From Planctomycetota bacterium (GTDB lineage: Bacteria > Planctomycetota > Planctomycetia > Planctomycetales > Planctomycetaceae), in assembly GCA_018242525.1 (NCBI GenBank), contig JAFEBS010000034.1:140820-204819 (forward strand): a stretch of DNA of 64,000 bases, written 5' to 3'. The notes beneath the pieces are model-generated. The model saw nothing but the letters and a program-made list of their open reading frames with translations. It ran no database searches and had not been told where the DNA came from. The number at the start of each line of letters is the position of its first letter. Within the stretch, counting starts at the first letter, position 1. Positions 35,075 through 44,788 of the stretch are shown here, in pieces. A program made the translations under genes and the position numbers.

Positions 35075-36031
35075 TTATGCCAAATCGCGGTCTTCAAACA
35101 GGATGAACGACATCAGAACGGTGGCTGAGCAGTAGCACGCACAATAAATCGCGGCGTAACCCAGGTAATCCGGCGGAACAACGCTGCCCGTAGCGACTGC
35201 GGCACTGATGTTAAAGACATCCAGACCGGGAAGGGCTGTTGCAATCAACTTGGCCATAAACTGGACATATTCGAGCCGCTTTCCAGTGACTTGGACCTGG
35301 ACGAGGATTCCGGCGAGGTGCCCGACCACGAAGATCGCGAAACATGTCGTCAGATTTACGACCATCGGTAGCCGGGTCGAAATTGCCACGCTGATCCCTG
35401 ACAGGACGGCAATTTCCATAAACAAGAGTACCAGTCCGGGAAGGACTTGAACGACTTCGGCGAGGCATTGCGCCCGCGTTGGTACTTCCTGGCTCCCTTC
35501 CTTGGCGTCGTACCCAACCTTGTAGTAAATGCAACAAAGGAAGACGATGACCAGTGGCAGCATATACCACAGCACGGCCTGCAGAATCCCGATGTACTTG
35601 CCCAGAACGAACTGACGACGATTGATTGGCTTCGACAGCAATGTCATGGCTGTTTTGCCTTCAATTTCATCGGCAACGCTGGTGCTCGCCGTCCAGACAG
35701 CGATCAGCAGTCCAGAAATCAGAATCGTTGCCAGGCTGCAGTCTTTTAACATCTTGACGTCCTCGCCCAGCGAGAAAAACGGCAGGAACGTATTGATGAT
35801 CAGGACGACGATTGCCAGCGCCAGGCAGAGCAGAAAAACAGGCTGACGGACAGCTTCCTTGGTCGTCGCCCGGGCGATGATTCCGGCCTTGGTGGTGTAT
35901 GCGAACACAATCAGCCCAACGAGCAGCAGGAGCGCTATGAGGTTTGTGATCACCCATTCCACGAACGTTCCGCGGATGACTATTGCCTCCGCTGCCAGGA
36001 TCAACGGTCCTCCAAACTGCATCGAAAGCAT
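35075..36031 (-). CDS. ABC-2 type transporter permease
   Basis: A 318-residue membrane protein with about seven hydrophobic helices. ASTSVADEIEGKTAMTLLSKPINRRQFVLGKYIGI is the coupling region typical of ABC-2 permeases (quoted here only in part: DEIEGKTAMTLLSKPI), followed by LWYMLPLVIVFLCCIYY. The last part carries the loop LEYVQFMAKLIATALPGLDVFN seen in planctomycete members. No intact ABC ATPase is adjacent; the nearest ABC-like gene is the degenerate one downstream. The start at 36031 (MLSMQFGG) is chosen because the helix set follows it directly. The transported substrate is unknown. Confidence 0.85.
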   Translation of the reverse strand: MLSMQFGGPLILAAEAIVIRGTFVEWVITNLIALLLLVGLIVFAYTTKAGIIARATTKEAVRQPVFLLCLALAIVVLIINTFLPFFSLGEDVKMLKDCSLATILISGLLIAVWTASTSVADEIEGKTAMTLLSKPINRRQFVLGKYIGILQAVLWYMLPLVIVFLCCIYYKVGYDAKEGSQEVPTRAQCLAEVVQVLPGLVLLFMEIAVLSGISVAISTRLPMVVNLTTCFAIFVVGHLAGILVQVQVTGKRLEYVQFMAKLIATALPGLDVFNISAAVATGSVVPPDYLGYAAIYCACYCSATVLMSFILFEDRDLA

Positions 36032-36278
36032 TCGAAACCCCAAATGGAAGGCGGCCAGTCTGACGGCCGGAATCTGCGGACTTTCCCGGCCCACCCTACG
36101 CTTTCCGTTCGCAATCCGTTGGACGGCACCCCGGAAGTTTTCCTGCCACGAATGTACCGTGGAATCCAAGTGAAGAAAACCGACATCAATTCTGCCGAGC
36201 TGTTGCCAGGAGTTGTTTCGCACAAACGAGTTGCGACGGCCCCTCAAACGGCGAGCGGCATGTTTTCGGCAAAATTGG

Positions 36279-37049
36279 TCAGAACCCTTTGGCCAGCAGT
36301 CCGCCATCCACGAGCAGTGTCGTGCCTGTGATGTAACTGCCCGCATCGCTGGCCAGCAGCAATGCTGGTCCAGCCAGTTCCCGTGGATCCGCCCACCGCA
36401 AGACGGCCGTTCGGGATGCAAAACTGGCTTGTTCCGCCTGGCTCAGAACGCTGGCCGGAAGATCTGTCAGAAATGGACCAGGAGCGATGCAGTTGACGGT
36501 AATCCCAAACTCGCCGACATCCAGGGCCATTGCCCGGGCCATTCCGATGAGCGCTGATTTCGTCGCCGAATAGGAACTGCGGCCGGGCTTGGATGTCAGT
36601 CCCATGACCGACGAAATGTGGATAATCCGACCCCATTTTCGGGCTTTCATCTGCGGAACCAGTGCCCGGGTCAACCGCATGCAGGAAGTGAGGTTCAATT
36701 CGACAATCTGATCCCATTTGTCGTCTTCGATCGCGTCGACCGACTGCGGAACGTTGGACCCGGCATTGTTCACCAGGATATCGACCTTCCCCATGGCGGC
36801 CAGCGCATCACGAGCGAGCCCATCAACGGCAGCTCTGTCGGTCATGTCCGCCACAAACCATTTTCCGCGTGCCTTCGTCCCCGCCAGGATGTCGATCAGG
36901 GCCGGTTCAAGTTCCGCCTGGTGGCGGCTGGAAATGACGATATCCGCCCCCGCTTCCGCGAACCCGCGTGCCATCGCTTTTCCCAGTCCCTTGCTGCCTC
37001 CGGTGATCAGTGCCACCTTGCCCGTCAGATCAAACAGCGAAGTCGTCAT
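36279..37049 (-). CDS. Short-chain dehydrogenase/reductase
   Basis: Classical SDR of 256 residues. Motifs: TGGSKGLGKAMA (cofactor-binding Gly motif), NNAGSN, the catalytic Ser in HISSVMG, Tyr-x3-Lys as YSATKSA, and a C-terminal TGTTLLVDGGLLAKGF. Length and pattern fit gluconate 5-dehydrogenase or 3-oxoacyl-ACP reductase-type enzymes acting on sugars or acyl groups with NAD(P)H; which one cannot be read. It is divergent from the FAH-family gene across 352 bp. Confidence 0.93.
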   Translation of the reverse strand: MTTSLFDLTGKVALITGGSKGLGKAMARGFAEAGADIVISSRHQAELEPALIDILAGTKARGKWFVADMTDRAAVDGLARDALAAMGKVDILVNNAGSNVPQSVDAIEDDKWDQIVELNLTSCMRLTRALVPQMKARKWGRIIHISSVMGLTSKPGRSSYSATKSALIGMARAMALDVGEFGITVNCIAPGPFLTDLPASVLSQAEQASFASRTAVLRWADPRELAGPALLLASDAGSYITGTTLLVDGGLLAKGF

Positions 37050-37401
37050 TGTTGTACTTTCTGGATCATGGAAGTCAGGGTTGCGAGGACAGTTCCCGCC
37101 AACGGGTCAGTCCGCCGGTTCATGGGAGTCAGCCTTTGCGCATTGAACCGGGGACAGAGGCTTTCGTCGTTCACTGTTGACCGCGAGGGAAACTGTTTAA
37201 CGATGTATTCATATCGCCATCCGTACGGATTCGCCACGATTCGCCGCGGACTTGCGTCCGCCCGCTGCCGCCGCCGCCAATTTTCGAGGGCGGTGTCGGC
37301 TTTCGGACAATTGCAAACATCCCTAGAATCGATCCGGTTGGACGCGGCGAATTCGCCGATGGCAGTTTCACTACCGAAGACTTACCACAGGGAGATTTCT
37401 C
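37050..37401. other. Divergent intergenic region (SDR / FAH family)
   Basis: 352 bp without a credible gene. It holds the candidate promoter of the FAH-family gene (37301-37329) and, near 37250-37290, a run of CCG-rich triplets. GGGAG at 37390-37394 is the ribosome binding site for the ATG at 37402. Confidence 0.5.
37301..37329 (+). promoter_or_regulatory. Candidate promoter for FAH-family gene
   Basis: TTTCGG (37301-37306), exactly 17 bases, TAGAAT (37324-37329), 72 bp upstream of the start codon. The same pattern, TTTCAG-N17-TAGAAT, precedes lepA. Recurrence supports a housekeeping promoter; experimental evidence is lacking. Confidence 0.4.
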
Positions 37402-38265
37402 ATGCGATTGGCTACTTTGCAAACCGCACAAGGACCGCGAGTTGTCGGCGTGGCACTCGATGGACGTTACGTCGATTTGTGCGAGGTCGACCCAAAGTTG
37501 CCAACGACTTTGAAGGGGATCCTGGAGGCGGATCAGGGATTGTCGGCGGCGGCAAGTGCTCTGGCTGCCGGGCTTTCGAAGGGGCCGTTCGTCACGGGAC
37601 GCCCGCTGGCCCCCATTGCCACTCCATCCAAGGTGATTTGTATTGGTCTGAACTATCGCGATCACGCCCTGGAAACCAATTCCCCGATTCCTGAAGAACC
37701 AGTGGTCTTTAACAAGTTTCCACAAGCGGTCGTGGGGCCGGATGACAATGTCGTTTTGCCTGCTGTGGCCCACGAAGTGGACTACGAAGCGGAACTGGTG
37801 GTGGTCATCGGCAAGCAGGGACGCCGCATCCGCCGCGAAGATGCCTTTCAATATGTCGCCGGATACACAGTCGGAAACGATGTCTCGGCACGGGACTGGC
37901 AGAAGGGCCGCCCCGGGGGACAATGGCTGCTCGGGAAGACTCCCGACACGTTTGCTCCAACCGGACCGCACCTGGTGACGGCCGATGAAGTCGATCCCCA
38001 CAATCTGCGGGTTCAACTGCGGCTGAACGGAGAAACGATGCAGGATTCATCCACGAAGGAATTGATCTTCGGGATCGACGAACTGATCGCCCATCTCTCA
38101 AAACTGTTCGCCTTGCAGCCTGGCGATCTGATCTTCACGGGAACTCCACCCGGGGTCGGTGCCGCTCGCAAACCGCCGGTCTATATCAAGCCGGGGGATA
38201 CCATGGAAGTTGAAATCGAAGGTCTGGGAGTCCTGGTGAATCCCGTCGTCGCCGATTCAGTGTGA
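37402..38265 (+). CDS. Fumarylacetoacetate-hydrolase family protein
   Basis: A 287-residue FAH-fold enzyme. KVICIGLNYRDHA opens the catalytic domain, DYEAELVVVIGKQG supplies the metal-binding acidic residues, GYTVGNDVSARDWQ and FTGTPPGVG are further signatures. Members act as 2-hydroxyhepta-2,4-diene-dioate isomerases, acylpyruvate hydrolases or fumarylacetoacetate hydrolases in ring-cleavage pathways; the exact substrate is not determined. No other catabolic gene is nearby. A hairpin (38293-38312) follows and separates it from the convergent DUF1501 gene. Confidence 0.94.
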   Translation: MRLATLQTAQGPRVVGVALDGRYVDLCEVDPKLPTTLKGILEADQGLSAAASALAAGLSKGPFVTGRPLAPIATPSKVICIGLNYRDHALETNSPIPEEPVVFNKFPQAVVGPDDNVVLPAVAHEVDYEAELVVVIGKQGRRIRREDAFQYVAGYTVGNDVSARDWQKGRPGGQWLLGKTPDTFAPTGPHLVTADEVDPHNLRVQLRLNGETMQDSSTKELIFGIDELIAHLSKLFALQPGDLIFTGTPPGVGAARKPPVYIKPGDTMEVEIEGLGVLVNPVVADSV

Positions 38266-38292
38266 CGGCTCTGGGGCCGGCGGACCAAGTAG

Positions 38293-38312
38293 CCGATCTC
38301 GTGAGAGATCGG
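38293..38312. terminator. Perfect 8-bp stem with GTGA loop
   Basis: CCGATCTC (38293-38300), GTGA tetraloop, GAGATCGG (38305-38312), between two convergent stop codons. No T-run on either side. It could be an RNA 3' end stabiliser or a REP-like dispersed repeat. Confidence 0.5.
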
Positions 38313-38353
38313 AAGTCGAGTGACAAATACCCGAACTCTCAGGATTGTCCGTC

Positions 38354-39760
38354 CTACGACACCATTTGCAACGGGAACGGTTCGCCCTTCGTCAACTGGA
38401 ATGGGCGACCTTGCTGGTCATGCAGTTCCGTGTGTGGGTCAATTCCCAGCATGTGGTAGATCGTGGCCACAAAGTCAGCTGGACCAACCGGGTTTTCCGC
38501 CGGATAGGCCCCGAGTTTGTCCGAGGCTCCATACACCTGCCCCCCCTGAATTCCGGCACCTGCCATCAGCAGGTTATACAGTTCAGGCCAATGTTCCCGC
38601 CCGCCATTTCGCAGAGTGACCTTGGGGGACCGGCCGAATTCCGAGGCGACGACGACCAGTGTCTCGGCCAGTTCGCCGGTCTCAGCCAGGTCGGTCATCA
38701 GCGCGTAGAACGCCTGGTCGTAGGCCGGAATCAGTTCCTCTTTCAGAGCCGAGAAATTGTTCCAGTGCGTATCCCACGCGAACCCGTTTTTCCCCTGCAC
38801 ACGCTGCCAGTTACACTGCACCAGTCGTGTTCCCGCCTGAAGCAGGCGCCGTCCCAGTAACACGGATTGGCCAAACAGGTTACGCCCGTAGCGTTCCCGG
38901 GTGACCTGATCCACGGCAGACAGATCGACCGCCTTGCGAACCGCCTCGGATCCAACGACATCCAACGCCTTGACCTGATTGTCTTTCAGCGATTGGGACA
39001 ACGCCTGTTGATTCAGGTATTCCAGTTGTTGGTTCAGTTGATCGACCAAACCCATGCGTCGTCGGATCACGGCGGGATCTTCGTTGGGAACCAACGGGAT
39101 GTGGTCCAAACGGAAGTTGTCATCGTTGGGGTTGCCCCCGGTCAGCATCGGATCGTATTTGGGGCCAAGCATCCCGGCGAACTGACCGGCACGGCGACCT
39201 CCCGCGACGTCCATCCGGTGCGGCACAATGATAAACGGAAACATTGGACCGTTTCCCGGAGCGATCTTCGCCAGACACGACCCCAGGTGTGGCATGTCCT
39301 GACGGGACATGGAATTCACATCGGGAACGGACCCCGGGTACATGTACCCGGTGAACATCCAGTACGATCCACGACCGTGATCATTGTGAGTATGGTTCAT
39401 CGATCGAACCAGGGCCATCTGGTTCATCAGCTTGGCTGACAGCGGACAGTGTTCGCCAAATCGCAAGGTCGGGACGGAAGTTTCAATCGTGCCGAACTCA
39501 CCACGGATTTCGGCTGGAGCGTCCGGTTTTGGATCGAACATGTCGTGCTGCGGATGTCCGCCCGAGAGATACAGGATGATGGCTCGCTTGGCCTTACCAA
39601 ATCCCGGACCGTGATTGGCAGTGGACGTTTCGGCCTGCGTTTGCCGGGTGAGCAAGTGAGAAAGTCCGACTCCCCCCATCGACAACCCGCCAACTCGAAT
39701 CATCTCCCGACGACTCAATCCGTGCGTCGTGGGATAACTCGGGCCCAGCAAGCTCAACAT
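38354..39760 (-). CDS. DUF1501 protein
   Basis: A 468-residue planctomycete-type DUF1501 protein with a Tat-like N-terminus (GLSRREMIRVGGLSMGGVGLSHLL). Marks include IILYLSGGHPQHDMFDPKPDAP, MNQMALVRSMNHTHNDHGRG and VVVASEFGRSPKV. The fold is distantly related to alkaline phosphatase and sulfatases but the exact activity is unknown. DUF1501 genes usually travel with DUF1549/DUF1553 genes; here such a gene lies on the other strand about 2.5 kb away, beyond the divergent PPC-domain gene. Confidence 0.94.
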   Translation of the reverse strand: MLSLLGPSYPTTHGLSRREMIRVGGLSMGGVGLSHLLTRQTQAETSTANHGPGFGKAKRAIILYLSGGHPQHDMFDPKPDAPAEIRGEFGTIETSVPTLRFGEHCPLSAKLMNQMALVRSMNHTHNDHGRGSYWMFTGYMYPGSVPDVNSMSRQDMPHLGSCLAKIAPGNGPMFPFIIVPHRMDVAGGRRAGQFAGMLGPKYDPMLTGGNPNDDNFRLDHIPLVPNEDPAVIRRRMGLVDQLNQQLEYLNQQALSQSLKDNQVKALDVVGSEAVRKAVDLSAVDQVTRERYGRNLFGQSVLLGRRLLQAGTRLVQCNWQRVQGKNGFAWDTHWNNFSALKEELIPAYDQAFYALMTDLAETGELAETLVVVASEFGRSPKVTLRNGGREHWPELYNLLMAGAGIQGGQVYGASDKLGAYPAENPVGPADFVATIYHMLGIDPHTELHDQQGRPFQLTKGEPFPLQMVS

Positions 39761-39940
39761 GCGGAATCTCCCTGATCGCGATTGTCGTGCATTCGGTCGG
39801 CGGTTCGATTACCATGACGACGCATTGGTGTTTGTCAATGGAATCGTCAGTTTAGCCGGATCGGCACTCTTCAGCAAATGCTTTTACTGACAACTGGCGA
39901 TCTGCCCAGATTCTTCGATTCTTCCAAGGTTTTCTGCCTG

Positions 39941-42268
39941 ATGCGACAGCAACTCCTCCTTATGGTGGCCGCATTGATCAGTCTTGGGCAGGGAACCTGC
40001 CAGGCACAATCGTTTGTCGAACATGTGTCGCCGCCGGTTGTCCGTCGTGGGGCTGTCAACCGCGTCACATTGAACGGAACTGAATCCAACCAGGTCGTGG
40101 GCCTGTGGACTTCATTGCCTGCGGGAATGGTTCAGGCGCGGGTTGTGTCCGACGGGCTCACTCAATCCGTATTGGATCTGGAAATGTCCGCCGATGCCCC
40201 GCTGGGTATCTACGGCCTGCGACTGGCCACGCGCAGTGGCTTGAGCAATGTCCATTTATTTGTCGTCGACGAATTGCCCGTACTCATTCGTGATCCAGCG
40301 CTGCCACCAACGGCTGTCGTGCCTCTCACATTACCAACCTGTGCAACTTCCCTCTGCAAACCCGCGTCGATCGATCGATATGCCATCACAGTCGACCGGG
40401 ATCAACGCGTGGCGTTTGAAGTGGTCGGCAATCGCCTGGGAAAGGATTATGATCCCCTGATTCAGATTCGTAACTCCACCGGAAAACTGGTGGCAGAACA
40501 CGATCATTCCGTGGGACTGTTGTTCGACTGCCGGTTCGCACATCGATTCACGGAAGCCGGGACATATACCGTTGAAGTCCGTGATGCCCGCTTCGAGGGG
40601 CGTTCCACATGGCACTATGTCCTGCGCATGGGCGACTTCCCCGAAGCACGGACCGCCATCCCGTCGTCCGTCCGCGCCGGGGAAACTGCAATCTTGTCGT
40701 TTCCGCAAATGGCGGGTTGGCAATACCCGGTTACCGTTCCCAACGCCGCTCCGCTGGGCGAACTTTTTCAAGAAATCCGCCAGTCACCGCCAGGTGTTGC
40801 GGCGTGGATCCCATTGACAGTGACCGACCTTAACGCGTCCCTGGAGATGGAACCAAACGACAGTCAGGAAACCGCCACTCCAACAGTCGTTCCCGGCACG
40901 CTGAACGGCGTGTTTGACAAACCGGGTGATCGCGACTGGTATTCGTTCGATCTGATCAAGGACCAGAAGCTGAATTTCCTGGGAGTGGCCCGAACGATTG
41001 GCTCCGCGGCCGATCTGGAATTGATCCTGTTCGATGCCGACGGTCGCGAGGTTCGACGCGTCGACGACACGGACCTTGAAGAAGGCGGCTTCACGTTCAA
41101 CGTCGGCAAGCCGGGTGTTCACCGCTTGCAGGTTCGTGAAGTATCCCGCGATGGCGGACCTGAATTTGCCTATCGAATTGACGTGCGAGGTGGCGGGCCG
41201 CAATTTCAACTGCTGGCCGAAGCTTCAGATCTGACCGTCCCGCAAGGAAATTCTCAGTCGCTCCCCATCAAGGTGACACGCACGGAATTCACTGGCGAGA
41301 TCCAATTGGAACTGCGCGGAGTTCCGGCGGGAATCTCAATTGTCCCCGCCATCATCCCGGCCAACACAGTTGAATTTGCAGGTCGAGTCGTCGCCGATGC
41401 AGCGACCCCAGCGGGGATCTATAACCTGCAGGTTGTGGGAACGGCGGCGCTGGAAACGGGCTCAAAACTGCATGCAGTCGCCGGGACAAAACCGCTGATT
41501 GACCGGCAACTCAAGAACGTCGATCTCATCCCGTACGCGCTGCGTGAAGATCAGCGACATCTGCCGCCATCGTTGCTGCAACAGATTGCCCTGATGGTCG
41601 TACCACCAGCGCCATTCGACGTCGAACTTCCCGAAGCGATTCTGCCGCTGATCCGGTTTCAAAGTGCCGACTTTCCGATCACGACGACCCGGAAGGCGGG
41701 GTTCGATGCCCCGATTACGTTCGCCGTCAAGGGGGGGCAGATCGGTGACGAGAAAGAAGAACGCAATCAGGTCTACGCGCGACTCGTGCCCGGGACGGTC
41801 GATCGATTAACCGCCTCGGGAACTTTCTTCAACCGGATCAACACGCAGCTCAACAAATATCGCGTCGACTTGACGGCGAGTGCCGAGGTGGAAGGGCGCA
41901 GAATCAACCTGGTCCGCGCCTTTACACTGGATGTGCGGAGTGCCTTTCGTCCGACGTATGAACCCGAAACACCTGCGGCCAGGCCGGGCGAGTCCGTGAA
42001 CGTCAAACTCGTCGCCAATCGCGTGCCGACGTTTGATGGCGCTTTGAAATTCACGCTCGGTCCCCAATCCGGGCTTGTTTTTCCGGCCACAATCGAGATT
42101 CCGGCCGGGCAACCTTCGGTCGACGTAGACATCAAGATCGATCCGAAGTTAAACCCCGGACGACACGGCATTCGGGTGGAGGTCGCCGGGTTCGTCGGCA
42201 AATACGAAGAGAGCTTGAATCTTCCGAATCTACAGATTGAAGTCCACAAGCCAGACGCTCCGAAGTAG
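39941..42268 (+). CDS. Exported PPC-domain protein
   Basis: A 775-residue protein with a signal peptide (RQQLLLMVAALISLGQGTCQA). The mature part is beta-rich: an Ig-like domain (SFVEHVSPPVVRRGAVNRVTL) and then a bacterial pre-peptidase C-terminal (PPC) type domain, LEMEPNDSQETATPTVVPGTLNG... DRDWYSFDLIKDQ, and further Ig-like modules. The open frame extends 21 codons upstream; the ATG at 39941 is preferred because the signal follows. It is divergent from DUF1501 and 43 bp upstream of the DUF1549/DUF1553 gene, forming a typical planctomycete surface-protein module of unknown role. Confidence 0.88.
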   Translation: MRQQLLLMVAALISLGQGTCQAQSFVEHVSPPVVRRGAVNRVTLNGTESNQVVGLWTSLPAGMVQARVVSDGLTQSVLDLEMSADAPLGIYGLRLATRSGLSNVHLFVVDELPVLIRDPALPPTAVVPLTLPTCATSLCKPASIDRYAITVDRDQRVAFEVVGNRLGKDYDPLIQIRNSTGKLVAEHDHSVGLLFDCRFAHRFTEAGTYTVEVRDARFEGRSTWHYVLRMGDFPEARTAIPSSVRAGETAILSFPQMAGWQYPVTVPNAAPLGELFQEIRQSPPGVAAWIPLTVTDLNASLEMEPNDSQETATPTVVPGTLNGVFDKPGDRDWYSFDLIKDQKLNFLGVARTIGSAADLELILFDADGREVRRVDDTDLEEGGFTFNVGKPGVHRLQVREVSRDGGPEFAYRIDVRGGGPQFQLLAEASDLTVPQGNSQSLPIKVTRTEFTGEIQLELRGVPAGISIVPAIIPANTVEFAGRVVADAATPAGIYNLQVVGTAALETGSKLHAVAGTKPLIDRQLKNVDLIPYALREDQRHLPPSLLQQIALMVVPPAPFDVELPEAILPLIRFQSADFPITTTRKAGFDAPITFAVKGGQIGDEKEERNQVYARLVPGTVDRLTASGTFFNRINTQLNKYRVDLTASAEVEGRRINLVRAFTLDVRSAFRPTYEPETPAARPGESVNVKLVANRVPTFDGALKFTLGPQSGLVFPATIEIPAGQPSVDVDIKIDPKLNPGRHGIRVEVAGFVGKYEESLNLPNLQIEVHKPDAPK

Positions 42269-42311
42269 ACTCCAGTCACCGACTGTTCCACCGCTCTGGC
42301 GGAGAGTGTTT

Positions 42312-44786
42312 ATGCGACTGCAAATATCAATCGTTGGGCTGAGCTTTGTCCTGTGTGCCACTCTGGTTCGGGCGGAGTTGGTCGTCGAGCCTGCCGAAAT
42401 CCAACTCCACGGTCATCGCGCCTCGGCGCAGTTGCTCGCGGCCGACAAACTCACCAATGGCAGCTATGCCGAAATGACCAGCCTGGCGAAGTACGAATCC
42501 CTTGCTCCAACGGTCGCCATCGTCACTTCGACGGGACGAGTCATTCCTCGCGGACATGGTTCGACTGTCGTCGTCGTGCGGCATGCCGGGAATGAAGTGC
42601 GAATCCCCGTTCAGGTGACCGGGTACACTGAACCCGATCCGGTCGACTTCAATACCGATGTGATCGCGGCACTCAGCAAAGCCGGGTGCAATCAGGGGGC
42701 CTGCCACGGTTCGCCCCAGGGAAAGAACGGATTTCGATTGAGCCTGCGTGGCTTCGATCCGGCCCTGGATTACATGACTTTGACGCATGAAGACTATGGT
42801 CGCCGCACCAACCCCAATGATGTCGACACCAGCCTGGTCCTGAAAAAGGGGCTCAATGAGGTCCCGCATCAGGGGGGAACGCGATTTCGGCGCACCAGCC
42901 ACGAATACCAGATCCTGCGAGCGTGGATCGAAGGCGGATGTCGACCGTCCGCCACTTCCGTTCCACCTGTCAACAACAATCAAAAACCTCCCGCGACACC
43001 CCAGTTGCTGAAGCTGGTCCGACTGGAAGTTCTGCCCGGATCCCGGCGACTGGCGGAAGGTCATCCGCAGCAGCAACTGGTGGCTCGCGCTCACTTTGAT
43101 AATGGTACCGTCAGAGACGTCTCAGACCTGTCCGTGTTCTCCACCAACGAAACGGCTGCGGCGGAGGTCAGCAGTGGCGGTTTGGTCAAGTTTCATGGCA
43201 CAGCGGAAGTGGCGTTCCTGGTCCGATACCTGGATCGCATCACCGGAGTTCGCCTGTCATACCTGAAACGCGACTCCAACTTCGTGTTTCAATCCCCTCC
43301 TGAAGTTAACTCGATCGATCATCACGTCTTCGCCAAGCAACGGGACCTGCAATTGCTGCCGGCAGAACGAGTCGGTGATGAAACGTTTCTGCGGCGTGTG
43401 TATCTCGACGTGATCGGAACGCTGCCATCCGCCGACGAGGCCCGCCGATTTCTCGATTCCACCGCCGTGGACAAGCGGGCCCGCCTGATCGATGATTTGC
43501 TGGAGCGCGATGAGTATGCCCTGTTCTGGGCTCTGAAATGGGCTGACCTGATGCGAGGTAGTGATGTCACGATCAGCCGCCGTGGCGTACACAGCTTCCA
43601 CCGGTACCTGGTTGACCGGTTCCGCAACGACAAACCGTTCGACGAGTTCGCTCGCGAAACGCTGACCAGCCTGGGAAACACGCTGTACAAACCGGGTGCC
43701 AACTTTCACCGGATCGCGCGTACGCCGGAAGAAGCGGCCGAGGCGATGGCCCAGTTGTTCCTTGGTGTGCGAATCGGTTGTGCCAAGTGTCACAATCATC
43801 CGTTTGAAGCGATCACTCAGGATGACTACTACGGGTTTGCCGCCTACTTCGCCCGGGTGAAATTCAAGGGAAAGCAGTTCATGGTCGATGACGAAATCGT
43901 CTACCTGGACCGCGGTGGTGAAGTCCGCCATCCCACGAAGAATGTAAATGTCGCTCCGGTCGCGTTCGGTAAATCGGCGGGCGAGCTATCAGCTGATGAT
44001 GACCGTCGGGAAAAGCTGGTGGAATGGCTCACTCGAAAGGAGAACCCCTACTTCGCCCGATCCACCGTCAACCGGGTCTGGTATCACTTGTTTGGCCGGG
44101 GGATCGTGGAACCGGTCGACGACTTCCGCGACACGAATCCGCCGTCAAATCCGGAACTGCTCGATGAACTGGCGTCGGAATTCATCAAGAGTGATTATCG
44201 GCTGAAGCCGGTGCTGCGGTTGGTCCTGAATTCCAACACATATCAATTGAGTTCGAAGCCAGTCGACCGGCAATCTAAGTTCGCGGCCAACCCGACTCCC
44301 TATTGCACGAACCACTCGATTCGGATGTTGAGTGCCGAACAACTGCTGGATGCGATCACAACGGCGACCGGCCTGCCACAGGACTTTCCAGGTCATCCCC
44401 GGGGAACTCGAGCGATCGAACTGTCCGAAGGGGCGATCGAGCATCCCTTCCTGAAGGCGTTCTCGAGACCTGTCCGGGACGTCACCTGCGAATGTGCCCG
44501 TGAGGACGACCCATCGCTCAGCCAGGTCATTCATCTGCTGAACAACCGCGACATTATCGAGGCGATCAAGTCCGCAAACAGTCCGCTGGGCCAATGGCTG
44601 GCAGCCGGAAAGCCTGACAATGAAGTGATCGAACTGGTCTACCTGTCGACTCTCAGTCGTCGCCCGACATCCTCGGAACGCGACCTGGTCGCGAAGTTCC
44701 TCACGAGTGCCAGCAATCGTGCTGCGGGGTTCCAGGACCTGCAGCATGCCCTGTTGATCTCCAATGAATTCCTGTTGCGGCACTAA
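42312..44786 (+). CDS. DUF1549/DUF1553 cytochrome-like surface protein
   Basis: An 824-residue exported protein (signal to residue 21). Domains: Big2-like (22-105), a planctomycete cytochrome-like segment with C126-x4-C131-H132 (GCNQGACHGS), a second Big2-like domain (about 235-320), DUF1549 (about 335-520) with C490-A-K-C493-H494, a classical CxxCH haem motif, and DUF1553 (about 570-805). The haem-binding motifs suggest an electron-carrying role, and the co-occurring DUF1501 family fits. It starts 43 bp after the PPC gene and ends 2 bp before the FAD oxidoreductase gene, so all three are probably one transcript. Function unproven. Confidence 0.94.
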   Translation: MRLQISIVGLSFVLCATLVRAELVVEPAEIQLHGHRASAQLLAADKLTNGSYAEMTSLAKYESLAPTVAIVTSTGRVIPRGHGSTVVVVRHAGNEVRIPVQVTGYTEPDPVDFNTDVIAALSKAGCNQGACHGSPQGKNGFRLSLRGFDPALDYMTLTHEDYGRRTNPNDVDTSLVLKKGLNEVPHQGGTRFRRTSHEYQILRAWIEGGCRPSATSVPPVNNNQKPPATPQLLKLVRLEVLPGSRRLAEGHPQQQLVARAHFDNGTVRDVSDLSVFSTNETAAAEVSSGGLVKFHGTAEVAFLVRYLDRITGVRLSYLKRDSNFVFQSPPEVNSIDHHVFAKQRDLQLLPAERVGDETFLRRVYLDVIGTLPSADEARRFLDSTAVDKRARLIDDLLERDEYALFWALKWADLMRGSDVTISRRGVHSFHRYLVDRFRNDKPFDEFARETLTSLGNTLYKPGANFHRIARTPEEAAEAMAQLFLGVRIGCAKCHNHPFEAITQDDYYGFAAYFARVKFKGKQFMVDDEIVYLDRGGEVRHPTKNVNVAPVAFGKSAGELSADDDRREKLVEWLTRKENPYFARSTVNRVWYHLFGRGIVEPVDDFRDTNPPSNPELLDELASEFIKSDYRLKPVLRLVLNSNTYQLSSKPVDRQSKFAANPTPYCTNHSIRMLSAEQLLDAITTATGLPQDFPGHPRGTRAIELSEGAIEHPFLKAFSRPVRDVTCECAREDDPSLSQVIHLLNNRDIIEAIKSANSPLGQWLAAGKPDNEVIELVYLSTLSRRPTSSERDLVAKFLTSASNRAAGFQDLQHALLISNEFLLRH

Positions 44787-44788
44787 TC

